Source: Rhodospirillaceae bacterium SYSU D60007 (GTDB lineage: Bacteria > Pseudomonadota > Alphaproteobacteria > Reyranellales > Reyranellaceae). From it: a stretch of DNA of 64,000 nt. The DNA lies in contig QOCQ01000017.1 of assembly GCA_003574685.1 (NCBI GenBank), positions 62,001 through 126,000 on the forward strand, read 5' to 3'. Shown here piece after piece: positions 8,575-17,302 of this stretch. Every line of letters starts with the position of its first letter. The first letter of the stretch is position 1. A model generated the notes under the pieces. The model saw nothing but the letters and a program-made list of their open reading frames with translations. It had not been told where the DNA came from and did not search any database. The translations under genes and the position numbers were made by a program.

Positions 8575-11500
8575 ATGATCAAAAAGCTGTTGATTGCCAA
8601 CCGGGCGGAAATCGCCATCCGCATTGCGCGTACGGCGGCGGAGATGGGCATCGCCACTGTCGGCGTCTTTTCGGAGGACGATGCAGCCTCCCTGCACATC
8701 CGCAAGACGGACGAGGTGCGCCCGCTCACGGGCAGCGGCGTGGCGACCTATCTCGATATCGAGCAGATCATCCGGGTCGCGCGCGAAGCCGGGTGCGATG
8801 CCGTCCATCCCGGATACGGCTTCCTGAGCGAGAACGCAGAGTTCGCGCGCCGTTGCGAGGAGGCGGGGCTGGTGTTTGTCGGCCCGCGGCCCGAAACCCT
8901 GGCGATCTTCGGCGACAAGGCGCAGGCCCGCGCGCTTGCGACGCGTTGCAAGATTCCGGTGCCATCCGGCACGGCGGGGCCGACCACGCTGGAGGAGGCG
9001 CAGCGCTTTCTCGCGTCGCTGGGCGAGGGCGGCGCGGTGATGCTGAAGGCCGTGGCCGGCGGCGGCGGCCGGGGCATGCGGCCGGTGCACCATCCGGACG
9101 AGCTGGAGCAGGCCTTTGCGCGCTGCGCCTCGGAAGCGCAGCAGGCCTTCGGCAACGGTGCGCTCTATGTCGAGCAGCTCCTGCCGCGCGTGCGCCATAT
9201 CGAGGTGCAGGTGGCGGGTGATGGCACCGGTGCCGTGGTCCATTTATGGGACCGCGACTGCTCCTTGCAGCGCCAGCGCCAGAAGCTGGTGGAGATCGCG
9301 CCCGCCGCGCACCTGCCGCCGCAGACCCGCATGGCGCTGCTCAATGCCGCCACGACGCTGGCCGCCGCCACGCGGTATGCCGGGCTGGGCACCGTCGAGT
9401 TCCTGGTCGAGGCGACAGAGACGGCGAAGCCGCGCTTCTTCTTCGTCGAAGCCAACGCGCGGCTGCAGGTGGAGCACACCGTGACCGAGGAGGTGCTGGG
9501 GCTCGACCTCGTGCGCCTGCAACTGGCGATTGCCGGCGGCGGCACGTTGGCCGAGCTCGGCCTGGTGCAGGACAGGGTGCCTGCACCGCGCGGCACGGCC
9601 GTGCAGGTGCGCATCAACATGGAAACCATGGCGTCCGACGGCACCAGCCGGCCGGCCGGCGGCACGCTCGGCGCCTACGAGCCGCCCTCGGGGCCGGGCA
9701 TCCGGGTCGATGGCTTCGGCTATGCCGGCTATCGCACCGGCGTGCGCTTCGATTCGCTGCTGGCCAAGCTGATCGTGCACGCCGGCACTGGCGATCTGGC
9801 GGCAGCGCTCGCCAAGGCCTATCGCGCGCTCTGTGAGTTCCGCATTGCCGGGGTCGCGACTAACATCGCCTTCCTGCAAAACCTGCTGTGCCACCCCGAC
9901 GTGGTGGCCGGCCGCATTCATACGCGTTTCGTCGAGGAGCACATCGCGGCCCTGCTGGCGCCGGCCAATGGCGATCACGCGCGCCTCTATTTCGAGCCCG
10001 CTGGACCGGCGGGTGGCACCCAGCGGCTGGCCGGCGTGAAGCTGGAGAGCCGCGATCCCCTGGCCGTGCTGGCGCTGGGCAAGCAGGCGCTGCCCTCGCC
10101 ATCGGTCGCCTTCGACGAGCTGATCGCGGCCGAGGCGGGCGAGGTCGATGCGCCGGAGGGCACCACGCCGCTGCTGGCGCCCATGCAGGGCACGATCGTG
10201 AGTGTCGCCGTCCGGGTCGGCGAGGCGGTGAGGCCCGGCCAAGCTGTGCTGGTGATGGAAGCGATGAAGATGGAGCACGTGATCGGCGCGGAGATCGGCG
10301 GGATCGTGCGCGAGCTGACCGTGGCGGCGGGCGACACGGTGTTCGAAAGCCATCCGCTGGCCTTCATCGAGCCGGCCGAGATCGCCGGTGCCGCCATAAC
10401 CGGCGATGAGGACAGCGATCTCGATACCATCCGTCCCGATCTCGCCGAAGTGCTGAAGCGGCAGGCCATGACGCAGGACGCCGCGCGGCCCGATGCCGTG
10501 GCGCGCCGGCGCAAGACCGGCCAGCGCACGGCGCGGGAGAACATCGCCGATCTGTGCGATCCGGGTTCGTTTGTCGAATACGGCGCGCTGACGGTTGCGG
10601 CGCGGCGCCAGCGCAACACGCTCGAGGAGCTGGTCGAGCGCACGCCGGCAGACGGTATGGTGATGGGGCTGGGCCGCGTAAACGGCGCCCTGTTCCCCGA
10701 CGAGCAGGCGCGCGTGGCGGCCATCGCCTACGATTACACCGTGCTGGCCGGCACGCAGGGCTACAAGAACCACGAGAAGAAGGACCGGATGTTCGAGCTC
10801 GCGGGCCACTGGAAGCTGCCGATCGTGTTCTTCACCGAAGGCGGCGGCGGGCGGCCCGGCGACACCGATGCGGTCTTCGCCGGGCAGCTCCATGTGCGCG
10901 CCTTCGAGCTGTTCAACAAGCTCTCCGGTTTGGTGCCGCTGGTGGGCGTGGTGTCCGGCCGCTGCTTTGCCGGCAATGCTGTGATGCTGGGCTGCTGCGA
11001 CGTGATCATCGCCACAGCCAATTCCAATATCGGCATGGGCGGCCCGGCGATGATCGAGGGCGGCGGTCTCGGCATCTTCCGGCCCGAGGAGGTCGGACCG
11101 ATGAGCGTGCAGGTGAACAACGGCGTGGTCGACATCGCCGTCGCCGACGAGGCGGAGGCCGTGCGCGCCGCGAGGAAATATCTCTCCTACTTCCAGGGCG
11201 CGGTGCAGGACTGGGACTGCGCCGATCAGCGCAAGCTGCGCAAGCTGATCCCCGAAAACCGGCTGCGCGTCTACGACGTGCGCAAGGTGATCGAGACGCT
11301 GGCCGATACCGGCTCGGTGCTGGAGCTGCGGCCGCGCTTCGGCCGGGCGCTGGTCACGGCGTTCATCCGCATCGAGGGCCGGCCGCTGGGCGTGATCGCC
11401 AGCAACCCCATGCATATCGGCGGCGCCATCGATGCCGATGCCGCCGACAAGGCGGCGCGCTTCATGCAGCTCTGCGATGCCTTCGATATTCCGCTGCTGT

Positions 11501-11985
11501 CGCTGTGTGACACGCCCGGCAACATGGTGGGACCGGAGGCGGAGAAGGCGGCGCTGGTACGCCATTGCTGCCGCGTGTTCGTCACCGGCGCCAATCTCGG
11601 CGTGCCGCTGTTCTCGGTGGTGCTGCGCAAGGCCTACGGGCTGGGTGCGCAGGGCATGGTGGGCGGCAGCTTCCGCGCGCCGTTTTTCGCGGTGGCGTGG
11701 CCCACCGCCGAGTTCGGCCCGATGGGGCTGGAAGGCGCGGTGAAGCTCGGTTACCGCAACGAGATCGCTGCGATCACCGATCCGGCCGAGCGTCAGGCGT
11801 TCTTCGAACGCATGGTGGCGCAGATGTACGAGCAGGGCAAAGGGCTCAGCGCCGCCACGCTGTTCGAGATCGACGACGTGATCGACCCGGCCGATACGCG
11901 CCGCTGGATCATGGCCGGCCTGCGCTCCCTGCCGCCGCCCGCGAAGCGCGAGAGCAAGAAACGGCCCTGGATCGATACCTGGTGA
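8575..11985 (+). CDS. Single-chain biotin-dependent acyl-CoA carboxylase (BC-BCCP-CT fusion)
   Basis: A 1136-residue protein carrying all parts of a biotin-dependent carboxylase: biotin carboxylase (about 1-445, starting MIKKLLIANRAEIAIR, with the ATP-grasp GGGGRGM loop), a biotin carrier domain with the EAMKMEH motif (biotinyl Lys565), and a carboxyltransferase (about 620-1136) of the propionyl/methylcrotonyl-CoA beta-subunit type. Usually these are two or three proteins; a single-chain form is known for long-chain acyl-CoA carboxylases. It would use ATP and bicarbonate to carboxylate an acyl-CoA. Flanking acyl-CoA ligases fit a CoA-ester pathway. Start has GAGGG 4 nt upstream. Substrate chain length is not predictable here. 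Confidence 0.9.
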   Translation: MIKKLLIANRAEIAIRIARTAAEMGIATVGVFSEDDAASLHIRKTDEVRPLTGSGVATYLDIEQIIRVAREAGCDAVHPGYGFLSENAEFARRCEEAGLVFVGPRPETLAIFGDKAQARALATRCKIPVPSGTAGPTTLEEAQRFLASLGEGGAVMLKAVAGGGGRGMRPVHHPDELEQAFARCASEAQQAFGNGALYVEQLLPRVRHIEVQVAGDGTGAVVHLWDRDCSLQRQRQKLVEIAPAAHLPPQTRMALLNAATTLAAATRYAGLGTVEFLVEATETAKPRFFFVEANARLQVEHTVTEEVLGLDLVRLQLAIAGGGTLAELGLVQDRVPAPRGTAVQVRINMETMASDGTSRPAGGTLGAYEPPSGPGIRVDGFGYAGYRTGVRFDSLLAKLIVHAGTGDLAAALAKAYRALCEFRIAGVATNIAFLQNLLCHPDVVAGRIHTRFVEEHIAALLAPANGDHARLYFEPAGPAGGTQRLAGVKLESRDPLAVLALGKQALPSPSVAFDELIAAEAGEVDAPEGTTPLLAPMQGTIVSVAVRVGEAVRPGQAVLVMEAMKMEHVIGAEIGGIVRELTVAAGDTVFESHPLAFIEPAEIAGAAITGDEDSDLDTIRPDLAEVLKRQAMTQDAARPDAVARRRKTGQRTARENIADLCDPGSFVEYGALTVAARRQRNTLEELVERTPADGMVMGLGRVNGALFPDEQARVAAIAYDYTVLAGTQGYKNHEKKDRMFELAGHWKLPIVFFTEGGGGRPGDTDAVFAGQLHVRAFELFNKLSGLVPLVGVVSGRCFAGNAVMLGCCDVIIATANSNIGMGGPAMIEGGGLGIFRPEEVGPMSVQVNNGVVDIAVADEAEAVRAARKYLSYFQGAVQDWDCADQRKLRKLIPENRLRVYDVRKVIETLADTGSVLELRPRFGRALVTAFIRIEGRPLGVIASNPMHIGGAIDADAADKAARFMQLCDAFDIPLLSLCDTPGNMVGPEAEKAALVRHCCRVFVTGANLGVPLFSVVLRKAYGLGAQGMVGGSFRAPFFAVAWPTAEFGPMGLEGAVKLGYRNEIAAITDPAERQAFFERMVAQMYEQGKGLSAATLFEIDDVIDPADTRRWIMAGLRSLPPPAKRESKKRPWIDTW

Positions 11986-12011
11986 CCTTGCCAGCGAGGT
12001 GCCGAACTAGC

Positions 12012-12096
12012 CTTCATGGTGAGCTTTGTCGAACCATGAAGGCGTCGCACGGCTGCCCGTCAGGCCGCTTCATGGTTCGGCAAGCTCACCATGAAG
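12012..12096. repeat. Composite palindromic repeat, family A, copy 3
   Basis: Two palindromes (12012-12041, 30 bp with a one-base insertion in the core, and 12068-12096) in opposite orientation, 26 bp apart. The core reads GAGCTTTGTCGA in the first and TCGGCAAGCTC in the second, so the unit has drifted while the arms CTTCATGGT / ACCATGAAG are intact. Outer pairs are C-G then G-C, as in copy 1. It lies 26 bp after the carboxylase stop and may end that transcript. Confidence 0.85.
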
Positions 12097-12388
12097 CGCT
12101 TCTCCGGCAAACGTCGCGCGCTCCGGTGTGAGGGCGAGTTCACTTCCGGGTGTGGCCGAATGGTGCCACCACCGCCGACGGCTTGCAGGTTGGTGCAGCC
12201 TCTCATAGGCTCTCGGCGGCCCGCAAAGAGGCTGCCTCCCCGGTACCGGAAGACCGGGCGGGCGAGGCGAACGGGAGGAAACAAAAAGGTTTCGTGAGGA
12301 CAAGTGTTGCGATGGGTCGTGGCCCGGCATTGCCGGTCGCAGGCGGCTGCCTGCCGGCCATCGCGCGCGGCGTGGCGTAGGCGAGCAC

Positions 12389-12403
12389 AGGAGGAAGATG
12401 TAG
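12389..12403 (+). other. Start-stop minimal ORF (ATG-TAG) with strong ribosome site
   Basis: AGGAGG is followed after 3 nt by ATG and at once by TAG, 35 nt upstream of the binding-protein start. Minimal start-stop frames can hold or recycle ribosomes in leaders. Chance occurrence is possible, since no other leader signal supports it. Confidence 0.25.
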
Positions 12404-12437
12404 CGCGCATCAGAGACATACCAAACGGGAGGTGACG

Positions 12438-14045
12438 ATGTACGTTCGAACGGCAGCGACGTGTATTGGCCTCGGCGTGGCAGCCATCGCCATCGCTGCG
12501 GGCCCCGCGGGCGCCCAGACGCCGAAGCGCGGCGGAACCCTCACCTATATGATCCCCGCCGATTCGCCGCCGAGCTTCGACGGCCACCGCGAAACGACCT
12601 TCGCCACGGTCCATTCGGCAGCACCGTTCTACAGCGTGCTGATCCGGGTTCCGCCCGACAATCCGGCATCGACCACCGAATTCGTGTGCGATCTCTGCAC
12701 CGAAATGCCGGAGCCGACCGATGGCGGCAAGACCTACACCTTCAAAATCCGCCCCGACGTGAAGTTCCACGACGGCAGCAAGCTCACCGCGAAAGACGTG
12801 GCGGCGAGCTGGCAGAAGATCGTGTTTCCGCCCGAAGGCGTCACCAGCGCGCGCGTCAGCTACTACGCCATGGTCGACAAGATCGAGGCGCCGGACGACT
12901 CCACGGTCGTATTCCGCCTGAAGTATCCGACCACGGCCTTCCTGCCGGCGCTCGCCGACCCGTTCACCTGGATCTACAAGAAAGAGATCATCGACAAGGA
13001 TCCGCACTGGTACCAGAAGAACATCATGGGCTCCGGCCCGTTCAAGTTCGTCTCCTACGACATCGGCCAGTCGATCAAGGGCACGCGCAATCCCGACTAC
13101 TATCACAAGGGGAAACCCTACCTTGATGGATTCGTCGGCATCTATGCCGCCAAGCAATCGGTGCGGGTGGAGGCGATGCGTGCCGACCGCGCCGCGATGG
13201 AGTTCCGCGGCGTGCCCCCGTCGGCACGCGACGAGCTGGTCAAGGAAGGCGGCAAGGAAATCGTCGTCCAGGACAGCGACTGGAACTGCGGCAATATCAT
13301 CACGCCCAATCACAAGAAGAAGCCGTTCGATGACGTGCGGGTGCGCCGCGCGCTGATGCTGGCCGTCGATCAGTGGAAGGGTGCGCAGGCGCTGTCCAAG
13401 ATCGCGATCGTGCGCAGCGTCGGCGGCATCGTGTTTCCCGGTTCGCCGCTGGCCGCGACGAAGGAGGAGCTGCAGCAAATCGCCGGCTACTGGCCGGACA
13501 TCGAGAAGTCGCGCGCCGAGGCAAAGCGGCTGCTCAAGGAAGCCGGCGCCGAGGGCCTGTCGTTCGAGTTGACGAACCGCAATGTCGACCAGCCCTACAA
13601 GTTTGTCGGCACGTGGCTGATCGGCGAATGGAAGAAGATCGGCCTGAACGTCGAGCAAAAGGTTCTGCCGACCGGTCCGTGGTTCCAGGCGATGCGCTCG
13701 GGCAGCTTCGACGTGGTCGTCGATGCCAACTGCCAGAGCGTAGTCAACCCCGTACTCGATACCGGCAAGTACCTGCCGCAATCGGTCTATCCGGAGAGCT
13801 ACGGCGGCTATGAGGATCCGAAATCAGTCGAGCTCTACCAGAAGATGCTGCGCGAGACGGATCCCAAGGCGCAACGCGTGGCCATGCGGGCCTACGAGAA
13901 GCATACGCTCGACACCATGGCGCATGCGATCGTCACGCCCTACTGGTACCGCATCATTCCAATGCAGTCCTACGTGAAGGGCTGGAAGATCAGCCCGAGC
14001 CACTATCTGAACCAGGACCTGGCGAACATCTGGCTCGACAAGTAG
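12438..14045 (+). CDS. ABC transporter substrate-binding protein, family 5 (peptide/opine type)
   Basis: A 535-residue periplasmic binding protein of the SBP_bac_5 (DppA/OppA/NikA) family. A Sec signal peptide covers about residues 1-26 (VAAIAIAAGPAGA before QTPKRGG). The mature part begins with the family opening KRGGTLTYMI and contains the VKFHDGSKLTAKDVAASWQK segment (about 112-131) and the NPDYY turn. GGGAGG lies 5 nt before the ATG; a GTG two codons earlier sits inside that site. It delivers oligopeptides, opines or similar solutes to the two permeases encoded directly after it. The ligand is unknown. Confidence 0.9.
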   Translation: MYVRTAATCIGLGVAAIAIAAGPAGAQTPKRGGTLTYMIPADSPPSFDGHRETTFATVHSAAPFYSVLIRVPPDNPASTTEFVCDLCTEMPEPTDGGKTYTFKIRPDVKFHDGSKLTAKDVAASWQKIVFPPEGVTSARVSYYAMVDKIEAPDDSTVVFRLKYPTTAFLPALADPFTWIYKKEIIDKDPHWYQKNIMGSGPFKFVSYDIGQSIKGTRNPDYYHKGKPYLDGFVGIYAAKQSVRVEAMRADRAAMEFRGVPPSARDELVKEGGKEIVVQDSDWNCGNIITPNHKKKPFDDVRVRRALMLAVDQWKGAQALSKIAIVRSVGGIVFPGSPLAATKEELQQIAGYWPDIEKSRAEAKRLLKEAGAEGLSFELTNRNVDQPYKFVGTWLIGEWKKIGLNVEQKVLPTGPWFQAMRSGSFDVVVDANCQSVVNPVLDTGKYLPQSVYPESYGGYEDPKSVELYQKMLRETDPKAQRVAMRAYEKHTLDTMAHAIVTPYWYRIIPMQSYVKGWKISPSHYLNQDLANIWLDK

Positions 14046-14056
14046 CCGGCTGACCG

Positions 14057-15028
14057 ATGCACCGCTACGTCGTCAAGCGGCTGTTGCTGGCCGTCCCCAC
14101 GCTGCTGGGGGCGGCAGCCCTGGTTTTTGTCCTGCTGCGGCTGGTGCCCGGCGACGTGTGCGTCATCCGGCTGGGGTCGGGCGGCGCCCATGTCGATCCG
14201 GCAGCGGTTGCGGCCTGCCGCGAAACCCTGGGTCTGGACGATCCGTGGCCAGTCCAGTTCCTTGATTTCCTGTGGAACTATATCTCGCTCGACTTCGGCA
14301 ATTCCATGTGGTCGGGCAATCCGGTGGCGCATGAGATCGCCGTGCGTCTGCCGGTGTCGCTGCAGATCGCCATCCTGGCGACTATCATCGCCATCCTGTT
14401 TGCCATTCCGCTGGGCACAATCTCCGCGCTGCGGGAGAACACCTGGCTGGATCACGCGGTGCGCGTGATCGCGATCGCCGGCATCGCCACGCCCTCATTC
14501 TGGCTTGGCATCATGTCGCTGGTGCTGGTGCTGGACATCACCTACCTCGCCACGGGCAAGGCATGGATGCCGCCCATCGACTACGTGCCGCTGTGGCAGG
14601 ATCCGGTGCGCAATCTCTCCATGGTGTTGCTGCCGGCGCTGACCGTCGGCTACCGCTATTCGGCCGTGACCATGCGGCTGACCCGCTCGGCGATGCTCGA
14701 GGTGATGCGCGAGGACTATATCCGCACGGCACGATCGAAAGGGCTGCTGGAGCAGATCATCGTCAACCGCCACGCGCTCAAGAACGCGCTGCTGCCGGTC
14801 GTCACCCTGATCGGCATCGAATTCGCCTTCCTCATCGGCGGCCTGGTCGTGACCGAGCAGGTGTTCAATCTCAACGGTATCGGCCGGCTGCTGGTGCTGG
14901 CCGTGCAGAACCAGGACAACACGCTGACCCAGGCGCTGGTGATGCTGATTGTGGCTACGTTCGTCTTCACCAACCTCGTGGTCGACCTGCTCTACGCCTG
15001 GCTCGATCCGCGCATCCGCTTCTCCTGA
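14057..15028 (+). CDS. ABC transporter permease, DppB/OppB family
   Basis: A 323-residue inner-membrane permease with six predicted helices, starting with a typical N-terminal helix (VKRLLLAVPTLLGAAALVFV). The EAA loop that docks the ATPase is seen in REDYIRTARSKGLLEQIIV, around residues 217-235. It lies 11 nt after the binding-protein gene and 13 nt before the second permease gene, so the three form one operon. It should pair with the DppC-like subunit in an importer for peptides or similar solutes. Confidence 0.92.
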   Translation: MHRYVVKRLLLAVPTLLGAAALVFVLLRLVPGDVCVIRLGSGGAHVDPAAVAACRETLGLDDPWPVQFLDFLWNYISLDFGNSMWSGNPVAHEIAVRLPVSLQIAILATIIAILFAIPLGTISALRENTWLDHAVRVIAIAGIATPSFWLGIMSLVLVLDITYLATGKAWMPPIDYVPLWQDPVRNLSMVLLPALTVGYRYSAVTMRLTRSAMLEVMREDYIRTARSKGLLEQIIVNRHALKNALLPVVTLIGIEFAFLIGGLVVTEQVFNLNGIGRLLVLAVQNQDNTLTQALVMLIVATFVFTNLVVDLLYAWLDPRIRFS

Positions 15029-15041
15029 GGGATACCCTGGC

Positions 15042-15941
15042 ATGACGACCACCGTATCCGACGCAGCGCTCGCCGGTTCGACAGGGGAAGCGAGGCCTTC
15101 GTGGAGCCGCGCGGCGCTGACCTTCCTGCGTCGCCGTCCGCTGGGCACTGTGGGAATCGCCATCGTGCTGGTCATGTTCGTGGCCGGCGCGCTGGCCGAC
15201 GTGATCGCGCCCTACGATCCGGAGGAGAACGATTTCAGCGCCATGATGGAGGCGCCGAGCTGGGCGCATCTGCTGGGCACGGACCAGCTCGGCCGCGACA
15301 TCTTCTCCCGCCTGGTGTTCGGCGCACGCACGGCAATGATTGTGGGCTTCAGCGCGGCCTTTGTCGGCTCCGCTATCGGTCTGGTCCTGGGCGTCGCCAG
15401 CGCCTATTTCGGTGGCTGGTTCGATCTGCTGTTCCAGCGCGTGCTCGATGTCATGATGGCCTTTCCGCTGATCATTCTCGCCCTGGCCGTGGTGGCCGTG
15501 TTTGGCACCGGCGTCTTCAACGTCATCCTCGCCATCACCATTCCGCTCATCCCGCGTTGCGGACGCGTCGTGCGGGCAAGTGCGCTGGCCGTGCGCGAGA
15601 TCCCCTACGTCGATGCGGCCCGCGCGCTGGGTTTCAGCCATGCCCGCGTCGTGCTGCGGCACATGGTGCCCAACGTGGTGGCGCCCTTCCTGATCATGCT
15701 CTCGGCCTTTGTCGGCCAGGCAATCCTGGCGGAGGCTTCGCTCTCCTATCTGGGTCTGGGCGTGCAGGAGCCCGTGCCGGCATGGGGCCTGATGCTGCAG
15801 GGAGGTGCGGAGGAATATGCAACGACGGCGCCATGGATCGCCGTCTTTCCGGGGTTGGCCATCATGCTGGCCGTGCTGGGAATAAGCCTGTTCGGCGATG
15901 CGCTGCGCGACGCGCTTGATCCCAAACTGCGCGACCGCTAG
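15042..15941 (+). CDS. ABC transporter permease, DppC/OppC family
   Basis: A 299-residue partner permease. It has the OppC N-terminal extension before the first helix (FLRRRPLGTVGIAIVLVMFV), the conserved LLGTDQLGRDIFSRLVFGAR segment, and the EAA loop in YVDAARALGFSHARVVLRH. Start ATG chosen because longer in-frame versions overlap the end of the first permease out of frame; the ribosome site is weak. No oppD/oppF-type ATPase gene follows: the next gene, 8 nt away, is an unrelated hypothetical. The importer must borrow ATPases from elsewhere, or the operon has lost them. Confidence 0.9.
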   Translation: MTTTVSDAALAGSTGEARPSWSRAALTFLRRRPLGTVGIAIVLVMFVAGALADVIAPYDPEENDFSAMMEAPSWAHLLGTDQLGRDIFSRLVFGARTAMIVGFSAAFVGSAIGLVLGVASAYFGGWFDLLFQRVLDVMMAFPLIILALAVVAVFGTGVFNVILAITIPLIPRCGRVVRASALAVREIPYVDAARALGFSHARVVLRHMVPNVVAPFLIMLSAFVGQAILAEASLSYLGLGVQEPVPAWGLMLQGGAEEYATTAPWIAVFPGLAIMLAVLGISLFGDALRDALDPKLRDR

Positions 15942-15949
15942 CCAAGAGC

Positions 15950-16765
15950 ATGAACCTTGACCTTCTCATGCTGACAGACGAGCAATTGTACGCGCTGCTG
16001 ACGGACAGGCTTGACGGCACAGGCCCATGTCAGGTGCAGGAGAATGTGCCGATTGCCGCGCTCGCCGGCTCGGACGTGCTGCACAATGCGCGCATCCTGA
16101 TGGCGGAGCTGGCCAATGGCGGCGGGAGGCTCACCGCGACGGGCAACCTCACGCGCAAATTTGTTGCCACATTGATGGAGCGCTTCCGGTGCGATCCTCA
16201 AGACCTCGCGGCGATCCGTGAGGTGTGCAAGGTCGTCAATGAATCGGACTTCTTGCCGGCGCAATATCTGCACGCCCTGTTCAGGATTGCCGGGCTTGGC
16301 CGCAAGCGCAAAGCAACTCTCGGCCTCACGCGGCTGGGCCATGAGCTGATGCCTGAGGCGCAGGCCGGCCGCCTGCATGCCCTGCTGTTTCGCACCGCCT
16401 TCGCACGTTACAATCGGGTCCGTCGTGACGGCGACAGGATCGCGGAGGTTCTCGGTTCGCAAACCGGGCTGATTCTGTATCTGATCGGCCGGCGATGCGC
16501 GAATTGGCAATCCGCGGAGGACGTGATGTACGCCAGCGTGCTTCCCGCCCGCGAGCTGGTGGAGTTGTTGTCCGATTCGAGTCTGCCCGATCTCGAGTTC
16601 GAGTTTGGCGTGCTTCGCTATCTCTGCTGGTTCGGTCTGATGGAGCAGAGGCCCCAGCCAGACGATGCTGGCTGGGACGAACCGTCCTTCTATCGCAAGA
16701 CCGGTCTTTTTGACCGCATGCTGCGGTTTACGTTTACCGGCTTGCCGGCATACAGGGCCGTCTGA
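15950..16765 (+). CDS. Hypothetical protein, possible winged-helix domain
   Basis: A 271-residue cytoplasmic protein with no signal or membrane segment. The stretch GGGRLTATGNLTRKFVATLM (about 57-76) and later RKRKATLGLTRLGHELMPEA look like winged-helix elements of the kind seen beside pRiA4b ORF-3-like proteins; this is memory-based and weak. It begins 8 nt after the permease gene and may be read on the same transcript, yet nothing links it to transport. Its end is 4 nt from the end of the convergent gene. Confidence 0.6.
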   Translation: MNLDLLMLTDEQLYALLTDRLDGTGPCQVQENVPIAALAGSDVLHNARILMAELANGGGRLTATGNLTRKFVATLMERFRCDPQDLAAIREVCKVVNESDFLPAQYLHALFRIAGLGRKRKATLGLTRLGHELMPEAQAGRLHALLFRTAFARYNRVRRDGDRIAEVLGSQTGLILYLIGRRCANWQSAEDVMYASVLPARELVELLSDSSLPDLEFEFGVLRYLCWFGLMEQRPQPDDAGWDEPSFYRKTGLFDRMLRFTFTGLPAYRAV

Positions 16766-16769
16766 GCAG

Positions 16770-17075
16770 TCAGGCGGCTTCGCCGTCCGGGCCCTCGGCA
16801 CCGAGCACGATCACCACATCCGTGGGCTGCGGTTCGTGCGGCGCAAGGCTGCTGCGATTGGCATCGCTCCATGCCGCGAGCTTGATCACCTGCCCGGTGG
16901 GTGTGTTCGAGGCGGGTTCCGCCGGCTCCACGATCAGAAGGCCGCTATTGTCGACGAAGAAGGTGTGATCGCCGAAAATCTGGTTGAGCTGCGGAACGAC
17001 GGGATGGCTGTCAGGAATGGGCTGGGCCGGGAACTGGCTGATGGTGCGTTCGACACGTGCGGCTGACAATCTCAT
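16770..17075 (-). CDS. Conserved hypothetical protein (101 residues)
   Basis: A small soluble protein with an even, globular composition (MRLSAARVERTISQF... NQIFGDHTFFVDNSGLLIVE). It has no cysteine, signal peptide or membrane helix. GGAGAG 4 nt before the ATG supports the start. Similar ~100-residue proteins with HPVVPQLN and FGDHTFF appear, from memory, in other alphaproteobacteria, function unknown. Transcribed alone and convergent with the preceding gene. Confidence 0.6.
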   Translation of the reverse strand: MRLSAARVERTISQFPAQPIPDSHPVVPQLNQIFGDHTFFVDNSGLLIVEPAEPASNTPTGQVIKLAAWSDANRSSLAPHEPQPTDVVIVLGAEGPDGEAA

Positions 17076-17302
17076 CGCACTCTCCGTTTTCCGTTGGTGG
17101 GATTAGACCGTGTGGGCACTTGCCCGTTCCACGGCTCGCTACGGGGCGCCTCCCACCGGCGGTGGTCGAACGTCGGTCATCCCGCCCGGAGTCACGTAAG
17201 CCCGGCGGCAGGCTGATCAAGCGGTCGGCAGGAAGAAACTGCGACTTATCCGGCGTGCGACGCCTCGACGCAGCAGCAGCGTTGTCGAGCTCAAGCTGGC
17301 TC

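Larger units (their letters stand above)
11986..12437. other. 452-bp intergenic region: repeat copy 3, then leader of the ABC operon
   Basis: After the carboxylase stop come the family A repeat (12012-12096) and about 340 bp with no convincing gene. Reading frames in it lack ribosome sites. Near the end is a strong ribosome site followed by ATG-TAG (12389-12403, listed separately). No clear promoter hexamers were identified. Confidence 0.6.

Noticed and set aside
9244-11565. Long antisense frame within the acyl-CoA carboxylase gene
   Set aside because: The plus strand encodes a complete three-domain carboxylase with the biotin motif; the antisense product has no recognisable sequence or start signal.
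12150-12380. 76-codon GTG frame in the leader of the ABC operon
   Set aside because: No ribosome site, composition not coding-like, and it overlaps repeat-derived DNA.
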